A stretch of DNA of 64,000 bases from Moraxella osloensis (GCF_001553955.1 NZ_CP014234.1:62001-126000), one strand, 5' to 3'. Positions 18,339 through 29,110 are shown, numbered from the stretch's first letter. Notes: generated from the sequence alone by a model not told the origin. Numbers and translations: made by a program.

Positions 18339-20159
18339 TTAAGATTGTGGCGCTTTACTGTCTTTTTCGCGTATACGGATACCCAATTCACGCAGTTGTT
18401 TGCCATCCACAGGTGCAGGGGCTTCAGTCAGCGGACATTCAGCTGTTTTGGTTTTTGGGAAAGCGATGACGTCTCGAATCGATTGTGAGCCTGTCATTAG
18501 CATAATTAACCGGTCAAGACCGAATGCCAAACCACCGTGCGGGGGTGCACCGTATTTTAGCGCGTTAAGTAAGAATGAGAATTTCTCTTCGGCTTCAGCT
18601 TCAGAAATACCCAATGCTTCAAATACCGCTTTTTGCATCTCTAAGGTATTGATGCGCAGTGAACCACCACCGATTTCAGTACCATTTAATACCATGTCAT
18701 AAGCGATAGATAGCGCGGTTTCTGGGTTGTTTTTCATCGCTTCAACCGTGCCTTTTGGCTTGGTGAAGGGGTGATGCACCGACGTCCATTTACCCCCCAG
18801 CCCATCACCACTGTCGGTTTCTTCAAACATCGGGAAATCCACGACCCAAAGCGGCGCCCACTCACAGGTTAGCATATTTAGGTCTAGACCCAATTTGACA
18901 CGCAGCGCACCCATGGCATCATTGACAACTTTGGCTTTATCCGCGCCAAAGAAGATGATATCACCGGTTTGCGCCTCGGTACGTTTAATCAGCTCGACTA
19001 ATACCTCATCGGTCATGTTTTTGATAATCGGTGATTGTAGACCTGATTCTTTATCGACACCGTTGTTGATGTTGCTCGCATCGTTGACTTTGATATAAGC
19101 CAGACCTTTTGCGCCATAGATGCCGACAAATTTAGTATATTCGTCAATTTGTTTACGGGTAATTTCACTACCGTTTGGCACACGAAGCGCCACCACACGA
19201 CCTTTTGGGTCTTTAGCAGGGCCTGAAAATACTTTAAATTCCACAGACTGCATGATATCAGCCACGTCAATTAACTTCATAGGAATACGCAAGTCTGGTT
19301 TGTCAGACGCATAATCACGCATGGCTTCAGCGTAGGTCATACGCGGGAAGGTATCAAATTCAATGTTCATCATGGTTTTGAACAAGTCTTTTGTTAATCC
19401 TTCGGCAATGTTCATGATATCTTCATCACTTAAAAATGAGGTTTCGATATCGATTTGGGTAAATTCTGGCTGGCGGTCAGCACGTAAGTCTTCATCACGA
19501 AAACACTTAGCAATTTGATAATAACGGTCAAAACCCGCCACCATCAATAGCTGTTTAAATAGCTGAGGTGACTGTGGCAATGCGTAAAACTCACCGTTTG
19601 ACACGCGGCTAGGCACCAAATAATCACGCGCGCCTTCTGGGGTGGCACGGGTCAAGATGGGGGTTTCTACATCCAAGAAACCTTGGTCATCTAGGTAACG
19701 GCGAATGGTGGAAGTGGCTTTGGCGCGAAACTTCATACGCTCTTGCATCTCTGGACGGCGCATGTCTAAAAAGCGATATTTTAGGCGCAGTTCTTCAGAA
19801 ACGTTGGTGAACTCATCATTGAGGGGAAATGGCGGCGTCTCAGAAGTGGCGATTGTTTCGATGTCTTTTGCCAATAACTCCACTTGACCGCTGGTCATGT
19901 TTTTATTTTCAGTACCGGCATAACGCTGACGCACACGACCAGTGATTTTGAGCACATATTCAGAACGCGCGCTATCTGCTGTAGCAAATGCTTCTGGGGT
20001 ATCTGGGTCGATGACCACTTGCAGTAGGCCTTCACGGTCACGCATATCCAAGAAAATAACCCCACCGTGGTCACGGCGACGATGCACCCAACCGCAAATA
20101 GTGATGGTTTGGTCGTTTAAGTTTTCGGTGACAAGCCCGCAATAGTGTGTACGCATCAT
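18339..20159 (-). CDS. aspS: Aspartyl-tRNA synthetase
   Basis: 606 residues from the ATG at 20159; a longer in-frame start at 20240 would add 27 residues not seen in the family. Class II synthetase: N-terminal OB-fold anticodon domain ([20 protein letters not shown]), motif 2 ([16 protein letters not shown]), motif 3 ([15 protein letters not shown]) and the bacterial GAD insertion domain in between. Charges tRNA-Asp. In Acinetobacter aspS is the other border of the outer-core locus. Confidence 0.96.
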   Translation of the reverse strand: MMRTHYCGLVTENLNDQTITICGWVHRRRDHGGVIFLDMRDREGLLQVVIDPDTPEAFATADSARSEYVLKITGRVRQRYAGTENKNMTSGQVELLAKDIETIATSETPPFPLNDEFTNVSEELRLKYRFLDMRRPEMQERMKFRAKATSTIRRYLDDQGFLDVETPILTRATPEGARDYLVPSRVSNGEFYALPQSPQLFKQLLMVAGFDRYYQIAKCFRDEDLRADRQPEFTQIDIETSFLSDEDIMNIAEGLTKDLFKTMMNIEFDTFPRMTYAEAMRDYASDKPDLRIPMKLIDVADIMQSVEFKVFSGPAKDPKGRVVALRVPNGSEITRKQIDEYTKFVGIYGAKGLAYIKVNDASNINNGVDKESGLQSPIIKNMTDEVLVELIKRTEAQTGDIIFFGADKAKVVNDAMGALRVKLGLDLNMLTCEWAPLWVVDFPMFEETDSGDGLGGKWTSVHHPFTKPKGTVEAMKNNPETALSIAYDMVLNGTEIGGGSLRINTLEMQKAVFEALGISEAEAEEKFSFLLNALKYGAPPHGGLAFGLDRLIMLMTGSQSIRDVIAFPKTKTAECPLTEAPAPVDGKQLRELGIRIREKDSKAPQS

Positions 20160-20409
20160 AATGAAGCAATCCCAATATTTTTCGTAATGTACGAAGTAGC
20201 AAAAATTTTTATAAACGAATATTATGCCTTGTTTACTCAAATTTCACAATATGAAACACGGTTTATCATGCATCTCTACTAGCCATGCCTGTCACAGACA
20301 TTTCGCGAATATTGTGTGGATAAGCGATTGAAAACAGCAAAATAAACGCTATATAAAACCCATTGTGTCAATTTTTTCCTTAATTAGAGCCCTTAATTAG
20401 AGAGTTATT

Positions 20410-21399
20410 ATGCTATTTCAAAACGCCAAACATCCGCTTGAAATGAAAGTCACCCATTTAAATAAAGTCAAAGCCCAGCGCAAACAACAATTACAATTGC
20501 AAATGGTGAATGATAAAGGGTTAACATCACTCATCAGCCGCGCATTGACAGACTTGACGAAAAAAGACAATCCCAAAAAAACCTCAAAATTTGGTCTGTT
20601 TAAAAATAAACCCGCCAACAAAAATTGTTTTGTGCTGGATTTTCATGGGGATATAAAAGCCACGGAAGTACAGCAACTGCGTGAAGAAATCAGCACGCTA
20701 TTGACGGTGGCAAAACCTGAAGATGAAGTCATTGTGCGCCTTGAGTCCTCAGGTGGCATGGTACACGCGTATGGCCTCGCTGCTGCCCAGTTGGCACGTA
20801 TAAAAGAAGCAGGACTAAACTTAACGGTCTGTATTGATAAAGTCGCCGCCAGTGGTGGCTATATGATGGCGTGTGTGGCTGATAAAATTTTAGCGGCGCC
20901 ATTTGCGGTAGTTGGCTCGATTGGTGTGGTGGCACAAGTGCCTAATTTTCATGATTTATTAGAAAAACATGACATCGATGTCGAAGTATTTACCGCAGGT
21001 AAATACAAACGCACAGTAACCGTTTTTGGTGAAAATACCGAAGAAGATAAGCAAAAATTCCAACAAGAACTGGAAGAAACGCACAAACTATTTAAAGACT
21101 TTGTGCGTAAATACCGTCCAAATTTGGATGTTGAACAAGTGGCAACCGGTGAGCATTGGTACGGTGAAGATGCGATAACGCGCAATTTGGTCGATGCCCT
21201 GCAAACATCGGACAGTTATATCTTAGAAAAAATGACAAATAGCGAATTGTATGCCATTCAATCTCGCCAAAAACCGACCATCGCGCAAAAGCTAGGCATC
21301 TCGCAAGCGGCACAAGCGGTGGTAGCGACGGCGATTGATAAACTACCAGATGCCTTGGCAAAGTTAGAAAGCGCTAAAATGCCGATGGTTAAAAAATAA
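20410..21399 (+). CDS. sohB: SohB-like S49 family peptidase lacking an N-terminal anchor
   Basis: 329 residues. The S49 core matches SohB closely: LESSGGMVHAYGLA, KVAASGGYMMACVADKI and the Ser-Lys dyad S148 and K200, the same 52-residue spacing as in E. coli SohB. E. coli SohB has an N-terminal transmembrane helix; here the first 70 residues are basic and hydrophilic (KAQRKQQLQLQ) with no membrane segment, and no upstream in-frame ATG supplies one. So the product looks cytoplasmic or peripherally bound. AGAGAG lies before the ATG. Confidence 0.9.
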   Translation: MLFQNAKHPLEMKVTHLNKVKAQRKQQLQLQMVNDKGLTSLISRALTDLTKKDNPKKTSKFGLFKNKPANKNCFVLDFHGDIKATEVQQLREEISTLLTVAKPEDEVIVRLESSGGMVHAYGLAAAQLARIKEAGLNLTVCIDKVAASGGYMMACVADKILAAPFAVVGSIGVVAQVPNFHDLLEKHDIDVEVFTAGKYKRTVTVFGENTEEDKQKFQQELEETHKLFKDFVRKYRPNLDVEQVATGEHWYGEDAITRNLVDALQTSDSYILEKMTNSELYAIQSRQKPTIAQKLGISQAAQAVVATAIDKLPDALAKLESAKMPMVKK

Positions 21400-21416
21400 C
21401 CGTAAGATAAAATAAT

Positions 21417-21486
21417 AAAAACCTGTGGTGATAAAACCTGTGACAAAAACCCGTGACGAAAACCTATGAGGCTTGGCAGGTTTTTA
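21417..21486 (+). repeat. AAAACCTGTG-type tandem repeats with possible terminator
   Basis: Three to four degenerate copies of AAAACCTGTGA or AAAACCCGTGA follow the sohB stop, and the last AAAACCT can pair with AGGTTTTT at 21478-21485 to form a weak hairpin ending in a T-run. The repeats may offer alternative 5' arms for that hairpin. Confidence 0.5.
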
Positions 21487-21520
21487 ACTTTTTAATGTTG
21501 AAACATTTGGGCGTATAACT

Positions 21521-22183
21521 ATGAAACTATTTATGTTAAAAATCGGGGCGCGTCCCCCAGGACGACTCATTGAACAGCATGATGTGATGTTTGTGATTGC
21601 AAATAGCCTAAGTGAAACAATTGAGAGTGTCAATCAGCACTGGCCGGAAGTCAAAAACAACTGGCACTTAGACGCATGGCGAGAAGTGAAGCGGGTGGGT
21701 GATTATCAAATTTTGTTGTCGACAGATAGCTTGTCAAAAGATGGATTGTCAAAAGATAACGCGCTTGCAGATAACATATTTGCAGATGATAGGGTAGATA
21801 ACAAATTAGATAGTCAAGGCAAACAACTTTATTTTGTCAATTTAGGCGGTTATCTACCGGGTCAATTTGAAGAATTCCATTATAAAACACTTGTGGTAGC
21901 TGAGACGCTAGGTAAAGCAACAGCGCAAGTTAAAAAAACGGCATTTTATCAAGACTATACATTTGATAATGTGGATACCGCCAAAAGCGGCGTGGCAACC
22001 AGTCATGTAGATGATAAGTATCAACTAGACTTGGATGATATTCACTGTGTGGCTGATTTACTGCCAAAAGACGTGGCATTAACCATTCAGCCATTAACCG
22101 AGCCTGAAAAAAATCAGTTACCTGACGATGCGCTGCATATTGGTTATTTAAGTCTCAAGCAAATCAAAACCATGATTGACTAA
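21521..22183 (+). CDS. DUF1543 domain protein
   Basis: 220 residues. The N-terminal MKLFMLKIGARPPGRLIEQH is characteristic of DUF1543, and a second copy begins near residue 105 (LYFVNLGGYLPGQFEEFH), so there are two tandem domains. Between them is a linker built of short repeats (LSKDGLSKDN, LADNIFADDR). Function of the family is unknown. Soluble, cytoplasmic by appearance. It stands alone between sohB and the Pif1-like helicase. Confidence 0.85.
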   Translation: MKLFMLKIGARPPGRLIEQHDVMFVIANSLSETIESVNQHWPEVKNNWHLDAWREVKRVGDYQILLSTDSLSKDGLSKDNALADNIFADDRVDNKLDSQGKQLYFVNLGGYLPGQFEEFHYKTLVVAETLGKATAQVKKTAFYQDYTFDNVDTAKSGVATSHVDDKYQLDLDDIHCVADLLPKDVALTIQPLTEPEKNQLPDDALHIGYLSLKQIKTMID

Positions 22184-22317
22184 CCCGTGAAGCGTTTGAT
22201 GGCGTATTTTGGCGCTGTCAATCATTGCCTTTCCTCGGCTTTGCCTTTATAGTAGGCTCATTTTCAACTCGCTTTTTTTAACCCCTTCTTTTTATCTACA
22301 AAAGCTTTGTATAACCA

Positions 22318-24399
22318 ATGAAACAAGCCACCGCCCTTGATATCCTTAAAACTGGTAAAAATGTATTTTTAACAGGCTCAGCAGGGGCGGGCAAGACCTA
22401 TACCATCAATCAGTATTTGCATTATCTGCGCGCAAGGGATGTGGCGGTCGCGGTGACGGCAAGCACAGGCATTGCTGCCACCCACATGAACGGCATGACC
22501 ATTCACAGCTGGGCAGGCATCGGCATCAGTAACGAGTTAACTGCCAAAGACATCGCCCGAATCAAAAAACGCACGGTGGTTGCGGAGCGCATTGAGCGCA
22601 CCAAAGTATTGGTGATTGATGAAATCTCGATGCTGCATCGACAGCAATTTGAGCTGATTAACCAAGTGCTACAAGCCATCAAAGAAAACACACTGCCGTT
22701 TGGTGGGATACAGCTATTGGTTGCCGGGGATTTTTTTCAGTTGCCACCGATTGGTGAGCCCCATGAGAGCAACCGTGATAAATTTGCCTTTATGGCGCAA
22801 GCTTGGCTGGATGCAGATTTTCAAATTTGCTATTTATCCGAGCAGCACCGTCAGAAAACTGACAAAACAGCGGTGGCAGGCAACACGTATTATGGCTTGG
22901 ATTTGAATGCGATTTTAAATCAGATTCGTAGCCAGCAGTTTACCCCCCATATCATGCCTGCTTTGACTGCTACGGCTGAGCATGTGCTAGCCGACAACCG
23001 TACCCGACTGTTTACCCACAATGTCAACGTGCAAGCCATCAATGAGCAGGAACTTGGCAAACTTACCACAGCGGCGCATACTTTTCGCGCTTGGGGAGAA
23101 GGCGATGAAAAGCTGGTCGAGACGCTAAAAAAATCCGTACGCAACACCCCAGAACTCGTGCTCAAACTTGGCGCAAAAGTGATGTTTATCAAAAACAACG
23201 CCGAACTCAATGTGTCAAATGGTACCATGGGCAAGGTAGTTGATTTTGTTGCCACCACCCTAAATAAACAACCAAATAAACAAACAGACGATAGTCCATC
23301 AAAAAACAGCCCATCAGACAATCACCCATCTGAGCCGCTCGATGAACAAGCGCTGGCAGCAGATTCAACTGCCTTGCTCGATGCCATCGAACAAGAACAA
23401 CAAGCCGATATGGCAGACTTGCTGGATGAAGTCAATGGCGGTCAATCACAACAAACTCACCCCACTGATGAGGATAGGGATGAGGATGATACCGCCGCGA
23501 TAGACACAGCTGATGATAAATTATCGGAGTTACTGTACCCCTTGGTTGAGCTCAATGACGGCCGCAAAGTCATCGCCGAATATGATTCATGGCGTATTGA
23601 TGATGAAGACGGCGAAATACTGGCTGCCTATTATCACATCCCCTTGACGCTGGCATGGGCGATTACCATTCACAAAAGCCAAGGCATGACGCTGGATGCG
23701 GCAGAAGTGGATTTGTCGAAAACCTTTGAAAAAGGGCAGGGCTATGTGGCTTTATCACGGTTAAAGCAGCTATCTGGGCTACAATTACTGGGCGTCAATG
23801 AATTAAGCTTACAGCTTGATCCCTTAGCGCGTGGCGCCGATCAGCGATTTCAGGCGATCAGTGCAGAGCAAGAAGGTGAATTTTTGACACACAGTAAAAA
23901 ACAGCTCAATGACCTTCATCGTGAATTTATCATTCAATGCCGGGGTACGCTGGATAAAGAAAAAATCGCTGCGTATGAAAATCGCGCCAAACAACAGCAA
24001 AAACTGATGGAAAAACGTCGCCATGCTGTACAGCAGCTGCAATCTTTGGCGGATGATGCGGCAGGCGTCATCACTCCCACGGTGCTTGAAACCAAAGCCT
24101 TGCTGGATGAAAGTTTGACCATCGCAGAAATTGCGCAAGCCCGTAATCTAGCCCAATCAACCGTGATGGGGCATATCGAGAAAATTGCTGAGCATTTCCC
24201 CCGCGCCAACATAGCGCATCTACGCCCTGAAGACGAATGGCTACAGCCGATTGACAAGGCGTATCAAAAAATAGCCAAACGCGATAAAGATAACGATGGC
24301 AAAATCAAAATTCGCGCGATTGTCGAAGAATTAAGAAACGCCTATTCTTATAATGATGTCAAACTTGCCTTGTTGTTTTTAAAACCGCATGGCAATTGA
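22318..24399 (+). CDS. Pif1-like superfamily 1 helicase with C-terminal helix-turn-helix
   Basis: 693 residues. Walker A GSAGAGKT at 20-27, Walker B VLVIDEISM at 97-105, a QLPPIG motif near 140 (motif III), and the C-terminal SF1 motifs LAWAITIHKSQGMTLD and GYVALSRLKQLSGL show a Pif1/Dda-type 5'-3' DNA helicase. Between the core motifs, about residues 315-400, is a low-complexity insert rich in Asp, Gln, Ser and Thr. The C-terminus has an HTH of the type found in RecQ-like tails (LTIAEIAQARNLAQSTVMGH). Likely role in replication or repair; no partner gene nearby. Confidence 0.9.
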   Translation: MKQATALDILKTGKNVFLTGSAGAGKTYTINQYLHYLRARDVAVAVTASTGIAATHMNGMTIHSWAGIGISNELTAKDIARIKKRTVVAERIERTKVLVIDEISMLHRQQFELINQVLQAIKENTLPFGGIQLLVAGDFFQLPPIGEPHESNRDKFAFMAQAWLDADFQICYLSEQHRQKTDKTAVAGNTYYGLDLNAILNQIRSQQFTPHIMPALTATAEHVLADNRTRLFTHNVNVQAINEQELGKLTTAAHTFRAWGEGDEKLVETLKKSVRNTPELVLKLGAKVMFIKNNAELNVSNGTMGKVVDFVATTLNKQPNKQTDDSPSKNSPSDNHPSEPLDEQALAADSTALLDAIEQEQQADMADLLDEVNGGQSQQTHPTDEDRDEDDTAAIDTADDKLSELLYPLVELNDGRKVIAEYDSWRIDDEDGEILAAYYHIPLTLAWAITIHKSQGMTLDAAEVDLSKTFEKGQGYVALSRLKQLSGLQLLGVNELSLQLDPLARGADQRFQAISAEQEGEFLTHSKKQLNDLHREFIIQCRGTLDKEKIAAYENRAKQQQKLMEKRRHAVQQLQSLADDAAGVITPTVLETKALLDESLTIAEIAQARNLAQSTVMGHIEKIAEHFPRANIAHLRPEDEWLQPIDKAYQKIAKRDKDNDGKIKIRAIVEELRNAYSYNDVKLALLFLKPHGN

Positions 24400-24427
24400 G
24401 CACTTGTCTAGTAAGGAATATCCCTGA

Positions 24428-25516
24428 TTGAATGCTTCCACCATCAAACCTTTTAACATTGCTATTAATGGCTTTGGTCGTATTGGGCGCAACGTGCTAC
24501 GTGCTTATATCGAACGGTTTTGTCAAAATCCTTTACAATTACAGCCGTTAAATATCGTCGCCATCAATGATATTGCTGAGCCAGCAACCCTATTACATCT
24601 ACTCAAATATGACAGTACCCACGGTCGATTATCGGCGGTCAGTGATATCCATGTTGAATTAAAAACAGTGGATTTGGGGGAAAAACAACAGCATTTCTTG
24701 CTATTAAGCCAAGGAGAATTTCGGCAAAAAATTGCATTGATACAGCAGCCCATTGCCAGCAAATTACCTTGGCAAAAACTGGGTATCGACATGGTGCTTG
24801 AGAGCACGGGTCATTTTCGCAGCTATGAACAGGCGTCGCAGCATATTATCGCGGGCGCCAAGCAGGTGATGATTGGGGCTGCTCCGTTTGATCATGTAGA
24901 TGCCAGTATCGTAGTGGGCGTCAATGACCATGAGCTTAGCCGTGATAAAAAGATTTTATCCAGCGTGTCGTGTACCACCCAAGCGCTCGTGCCTTTACTA
25001 TATGTATTGCATCATGCCTATGGTATCGAATCAGCAATGATGACCGAAATCCATGCGGTGACCGCTGACCAAACCGTGCTTGACCAAGTCCACCGTGATT
25101 TGCGCCGTGCACGGGCTTCTGGGCATAACATTATCCCAACCACATCAAGTAGTATCGCTGCGGTCAATCGGGTGATGCCGCATATGGCAGGCAAGGTGAA
25201 TGGGTATTCTATCCGCGTACCGACCATGGATGTCGCGGCAATTGATGTGACATTTACCTTTGACAAAGCCACGGATGTTACCGCTATCAATCAGCTATTA
25301 AAACATGCCAGTCGCCAAGAGTTTGCAGGTATCATGGATTACAGTGATGAGCCATTGGTGTCCAGTGACTTTATCCATGATGCGCATTCATTGGTGATTG
25401 ATAGCTTACAGACCATGAGTGTGGGGCGGCAATTTAAAGTGTTTGCTTGGTATGACAATGAATGGGGCTACGCCAATCGGATGCTCGATATTTGCCAAAC
25501 CTTAGCGAAACTATAA
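24428..25516 (+). CDS. Erythrose-4-phosphate / glyceraldehyde-3-phosphate dehydrogenase-like protein
   Basis: 362 residues from a TTG start (AAGGA about ten bases upstream; no in-frame ATG precedes the NAD fold). NAD-binding INGFGRIGR at 13-21, catalytic Cys C182 and His H209, and the C-terminal WYDNEWGYANRMLD are present. The PLVSSDFIHDAHS and NEWGYANRML parts resemble Epd more than Gap. The catalytic loop reads SCTTQAL instead of the near-universal SCTTNC. Epd feeds pyridoxal phosphate synthesis; Gap serves central metabolism. I cannot decide between them by eye. Confidence 0.85.
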   Translation: MNASTIKPFNIAINGFGRIGRNVLRAYIERFCQNPLQLQPLNIVAINDIAEPATLLHLLKYDSTHGRLSAVSDIHVELKTVDLGEKQQHFLLLSQGEFRQKIALIQQPIASKLPWQKLGIDMVLESTGHFRSYEQASQHIIAGAKQVMIGAAPFDHVDASIVVGVNDHELSRDKKILSSVSCTTQALVPLLYVLHHAYGIESAMMTEIHAVTADQTVLDQVHRDLRRARASGHNIIPTTSSSIAAVNRVMPHMAGKVNGYSIRVPTMDVAAIDVTFTFDKATDVTAINQLLKHASRQEFAGIMDYSDEPLVSSDFIHDAHSLVIDSLQTMSVGRQFKVFAWYDNEWGYANRMLDICQTLAKL

Positions 25517-25567
25517 ACCTAAGCTATAAACACTAACGAAGCTATAAAAAGAAAAAAATTATCAATT

Positions 25568-25603
25568 AAAAAAGGCGAAACCTAGTCAGTCTCGCCTTTT
25601 TTA
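25568..25603. terminator. Bidirectional terminator between epd/gap-like gene and purH
   Basis: Perfect stem AAAAAAGGCGA/TCGCCTTTTTT with a 13-base loop and flanking A/T runs, between two convergent genes. Confidence 0.85.
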
Positions 25604-25616
25604 TGGCTAACAAAAA

Positions 25617-27197
25617 TTAGTGCCTAAAATGACGCATACCGGTAAACACCATCGCAATCCCATGCTCATCGGCGGCAGCGATGGTTTCGTCATCGCGCAT
25701 TGAGCCACCTGGCTGGATAATCGCCTTAATCCCCACTGCTGCGGCATTGTCAATACCATCACGGAATGGGAAGAAGGCATCTGATGCCATCACCGCACCC
25801 ACAGGCGATAGACCAGCGTGCTCAGCTTTAATCGCGGCAATACGGGCTGAGTTGACACGGCTCATTTGCCCTGCGCCTACCCCAATGGTACGCCCATCTT
25901 TGGCATACACAATCGCATTGGATTTCACATATTTGGCGACTTGCCAAGTAAATAGCAAATCATCGAATTGTTGCTGAGTCGGCTGTACTTTTGTCACCAC
26001 TTTTAAATCATCTAAAGTAACTAAGCCCAAATCTTGCGCTTGCACCAATAAACCACCGGTGACGCGTTTGAAATCAAACTGGGCTTGGCGCTCACTTGGG
26101 TTTGGTAATTCACCGCAGACTAACACGCGCACATTTTTCTTAGCAGATGTGACATCGAGTACACCATCGGCAACGCTTGGGGCAATGATGACTTCAACAA
26201 ATTGCTGATCCACAATCGCTTTTGCTGTTTTGATATCTAATTCACGGTTAAAGGCAATGATACCGCCAAACGCCGATTCTGGGTCAGTGGCAAAGGCTTT
26301 TTGATAAGCATTAGTTAAGTCGGCATCCACGGCCACACCACAAGGATTGGCGTGTTTAACAATGACACACGCAGGCATATCAAACGATTTTACGCATTCT
26401 AACGCCGCATCGGTATCTGCGATGTTGTTGTAAGATAGTTCTTTGCCTTGTAATTGCTTGGCGGTGGCAATACTGGCTTCTTTTTCACCATTTACTTGGG
26501 CTTTTTCGACATAAAAAGCGGCTTGTTGATGCGGGTTTTCACCATAGCGTAAGTCTTGCGCTTTGTCCATTTGCACGTTAAAGGTACGCGGGAATTGGTC
26601 AGCCGATTCAAAGCTTTGCAGGCGATTGCCTAAAAAGTTGGCAATCATACCGTCATAATGTGCGGTATGCTCAAATGCTTTTACCGCTAAATCAAATCGG
26701 GTGGTATCACTGATGCGACCGTTTGCTGTTAGTTCGCCCAAGATTGCTGCATAATCGTTGGGGCTTGTCACGATGCTGACATGGTCATGATTTTTTGCCG
26801 CGGCACGCACCATGGTAGGCCCACCAATATCAATGTTTTCGATGGCGTCTTCTTTGGTGACATTGGGGTTGGCAACGGTTTGAGCGAATGGATATAAATT
26901 GACAACCACCATATCAATGCGGTCGATGCCATGTTCTTGCATAATGGCATCATCTGTGCCGCGGCGACCTAAAATACCGCCATGAATTTTTGGATGCAAA
27001 GTTTTTACCCGACCATCCATCATCTCTGCAAAACCTGTGTACTCTGCGACCTCAGTCACTGCTAAGTCATGTTGTTTGAGTAGTTTGTAGGTGCCGCCTG
27101 TTGATAGTAGACGAAAACCATGGGTGATTAGACCTTTGGCAAAATCCACAATACCCGATTTATCAGAAACAGAGAGCAATGCATAAGCTTGATTCAT
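25617..27197 (-). CDS. purH: Bifunctional AICAR transformylase/IMP cyclohydrolase
   Basis: 526 residues from the ATG at 27197, giving the canonical start [20 protein letters not shown]; the frame stays open 48 bases further up but that part is not conserved. N-terminal cyclohydrolase domain ([13 protein letters not shown]) and C-terminal transformylase domain ([29 protein letters not shown]-like segment and final [18 protein letters not shown]). Performs the last two steps of IMP synthesis. Lies downstream of fis, as in Acinetobacter and Pseudomonas. Confidence 0.97.
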   Translation of the reverse strand: MNQAYALLSVSDKSGIVDFAKGLITHGFRLLSTGGTYKLLKQHDLAVTEVAEYTGFAEMMDGRVKTLHPKIHGGILGRRGTDDAIMQEHGIDRIDMVVVNLYPFAQTVANPNVTKEDAIENIDIGGPTMVRAAAKNHDHVSIVTSPNDYAAILGELTANGRISDTTRFDLAVKAFEHTAHYDGMIANFLGNRLQSFESADQFPRTFNVQMDKAQDLRYGENPHQQAAFYVEKAQVNGEKEASIATAKQLQGKELSYNNIADTDAALECVKSFDMPACVIVKHANPCGVAVDADLTNAYQKAFATDPESAFGGIIAFNRELDIKTAKAIVDQQFVEVIIAPSVADGVLDVTSAKKNVRVLVCGELPNPSERQAQFDFKRVTGGLLVQAQDLGLVTLDDLKVVTKVQPTQQQFDDLLFTWQVAKYVKSNAIVYAKDGRTIGVGAGQMSRVNSARIAAIKAEHAGLSPVGAVMASDAFFPFRDGIDNAAAVGIKAIIQPGGSMRDDETIAAADEHGIAMVFTGMRHFRH

Positions 27198-27348
27198 AAT
27201 TGACTCGACTCGTTGACAAAAAAATACTGGGTGCAGAAAAAACAAAAAGTCAGTTATGACGAACTGACTGATTGACTTTAATACCCCAACTCTATAAATC
27301 CCAAAATATAGGGATATCTTATCATAAAAAAGTGGGTATTTTTATCAA

Positions 27349-27678
27349 TTATAATAATTGGTGGGTTTTGAGTTTTTTGCGCAATGTACCGCGATTAAGT
27401 CCCAAAATCTCGGCGGTTTTGGTTTGATTGCCGCGGGTGTGTTCAAGGACGACACTAATTAGCGGTTTTTCAAATTGTGACAACATAAGCTCATAAAGCT
27501 GGGTCGGTTGTTGTTCTTTTAAATTATCGAAGTACTCTCGTACCACAAGCTCAATGTGATGAGCTAGGCTTGCGCTGGGTGAAGTTTGCGAGGAGGTATG
27601 GGTAGTGTATGGATTAGATGGGCTATCTGACATATTGGAATACTTGGCGCGATTTTGTAAAGCAACAGAATTGGGCAT
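27349..27678 (-). CDS. fis: Fis family nucleoid protein
   Basis: 109 residues from the ATG at 27678 (GAG eight bases upstream); a start at 27633 would give 94 residues, nearer to the 98 of E. coli Fis. The C-terminal ~45 residues are the conserved part: SVVLEHTRGNQTKTAEILG followed by LNRGTLRKKLK, the DNA-binding helix-turn-helix of Fis. The N-terminal 30 residues are serine/threonine-rich and variable. Fis bends DNA and tunes rRNA and other growth-linked promoters. Sits in the conserved prmA-DUF3426-fis-purH order. Confidence 0.92.
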   Translation of the reverse strand: MPNSVALQNRAKYSNMSDSPSNPYTTHTSSQTSPSASLAHHIELVVREYFDNLKEQQPTQLYELMLSQFEKPLISVVLEHTRGNQTKTAEILGLNRGTLRKKLKTHQLL

Positions 27679-27931
27679 AACAGATTCTCAAACTAAATTT
27701 GCTGACAAATTTATTGAATGATTCTTTAGTTGATAGGTTAAATAAAACTTAAATATCAAGACGAATAATAAAGTTATTAGTACTTATACTAAAACAATTA
27801 TGAAACTGATAGCAAGCTTAAGTTGTTTACAATATGTAAAATTGTGCGATAAATACTGGGTGCTGGAGGCTTGTTTTATCACTGTTGGAATGAAGCTAAA
27901 AAGAAGCTCAATTGAATGAAGCTAAAAAAAT

Positions 27932-29110
27932 TTAATAAATCAGCTCAATATTAGCGGCTTGAACTTTGGTTTTTGGAAAGTCAATACGCAATTTGACGGG
28001 TTTTATTTGATGCGGCATCAAATAGTTGTTACCCGCTTCTAGATAGTCTGTAGGGGTAAGTAGCGTCTGCGCGAGTATGGTGTTGCCACTGCGTAGTGAA
28101 ACCTGAACACTCGGATAGACAATATTATTATCCGTGGTATTGGTCAGAGTAAATACCACGTCAGTCTGTCCCGCTTGTTTGGATGAATGGGCAAGCGCTA
28201 GCATCTGCACATCAATAAGACCCGTATCAGCGATAGGCAATTGACAGGCAGGGATTTTATGGCAAATTTTTGAGAGCACGGCCGCGTTTGTTTTTGAAGT
28301 GATTAAGGTGTTAATGTTAAAAATAATATATTGCGCAGCTAACAAAAAGATTAATAGTAAACTGCCTAATCCCCAAACGATGCTCATATTAAAAATTTTT
28401 GCATTGAGTGATTGCTGCGAGGAAACTTGTTGCGACAAGCGCTCATCAATCTTTTTTTGATAGGCTAATAAATCTGCTTGTTGCTCGCTACCCGTATCAA
28501 TCGCAATTTGGTCAAAAATATCTGTGTTAAACACCCCATCCATGCCTCGCTTGGCGCCGGCTGTGTCGTCTGCTGCTTCGTTGTCATCCGCTTGCGCCAT
28601 CAAACTTTGCAGCCAAGCATTCTCATCGCCTGAAGCGTCTTTATCTTGAGCGAGTTCTATCGCTTCAGCGGCATCGTTATCGTCAATGATTGGCTTTTTA
28701 GGCTTGCTATCTCTGGTTTTTGGCAGTTGCTCAAAATTGTCTATAATCTCAAAGTCATCTAATTTGCTGGTTGATTTAGCTTTGGCTGATGTGGTTGAAG
28801 ATTTTGACAAGGCATACGGCGAGGTGGGTTTAACGGGTTCATTGACAATGGGATTACCGGCTTCATCAAGACCTGACTCATCATCAAATAAAATACGCTC
28901 AGATTTATCGTCGATAAACGCTGAGGGCGTCTGATGGTTTGGACTTGAGAGTGGATTGTTGTTAGTAATTTTTTGTTCTAGTTGTTCAGCGGCTGAGAAA
29001 ATGGTTTTGCAATGAGAACAACGAACGTACCCATGTCTAACGGCTAACTGTTCATCATTGATTTTAAATGCATGTTGGCAGTTTGGGCATTTGGCATCGT
29101 ACGAATTCAT
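27932..29110 (-). CDS. MJ0042-type zinc ribbon and DUF3426 membrane protein
   Basis: 392 residues. N-terminal zinc ribbon with CPNC (8-11) and CSHC (31-34), the MJ0042/zinc-ribbon-5 signature, then a long acidic low-complexity linker, one membrane helix near 243-265 (GSLLLIFLLAAQYIIF), and a C-terminal DUF3426 domain of beta strands (FTLTNTTDNNIVYPSVQVSL). Topology suggests ribbon in the cytoplasm and DUF3426 in the periplasm. Function unknown in the family; the position between prmA and fis is widely conserved in this group. Confidence 0.9.
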   Translation of the reverse strand: MNSYDAKCPNCQHAFKINDEQLAVRHGYVRCSHCKTIFSAAEQLEQKITNNNPLSSPNHQTPSAFIDDKSERILFDDESGLDEAGNPIVNEPVKPTSPYALSKSSTTSAKAKSTSKLDDFEIIDNFEQLPKTRDSKPKKPIIDDNDAAEAIELAQDKDASGDENAWLQSLMAQADDNEAADDTAGAKRGMDGVFNTDIFDQIAIDTGSEQQADLLAYQKKIDERLSQQVSSQQSLNAKIFNMSIVWGLGSLLLIFLLAAQYIIFNINTLITSKTNAAVLSKICHKIPACQLPIADTGLIDVQMLALAHSSKQAGQTDVVFTLTNTTDNNIVYPSVQVSLRSGNTILAQTLLTPTDYLEAGNNYLMPHQIKPVKLRIDFPKTKVQAANIELIY

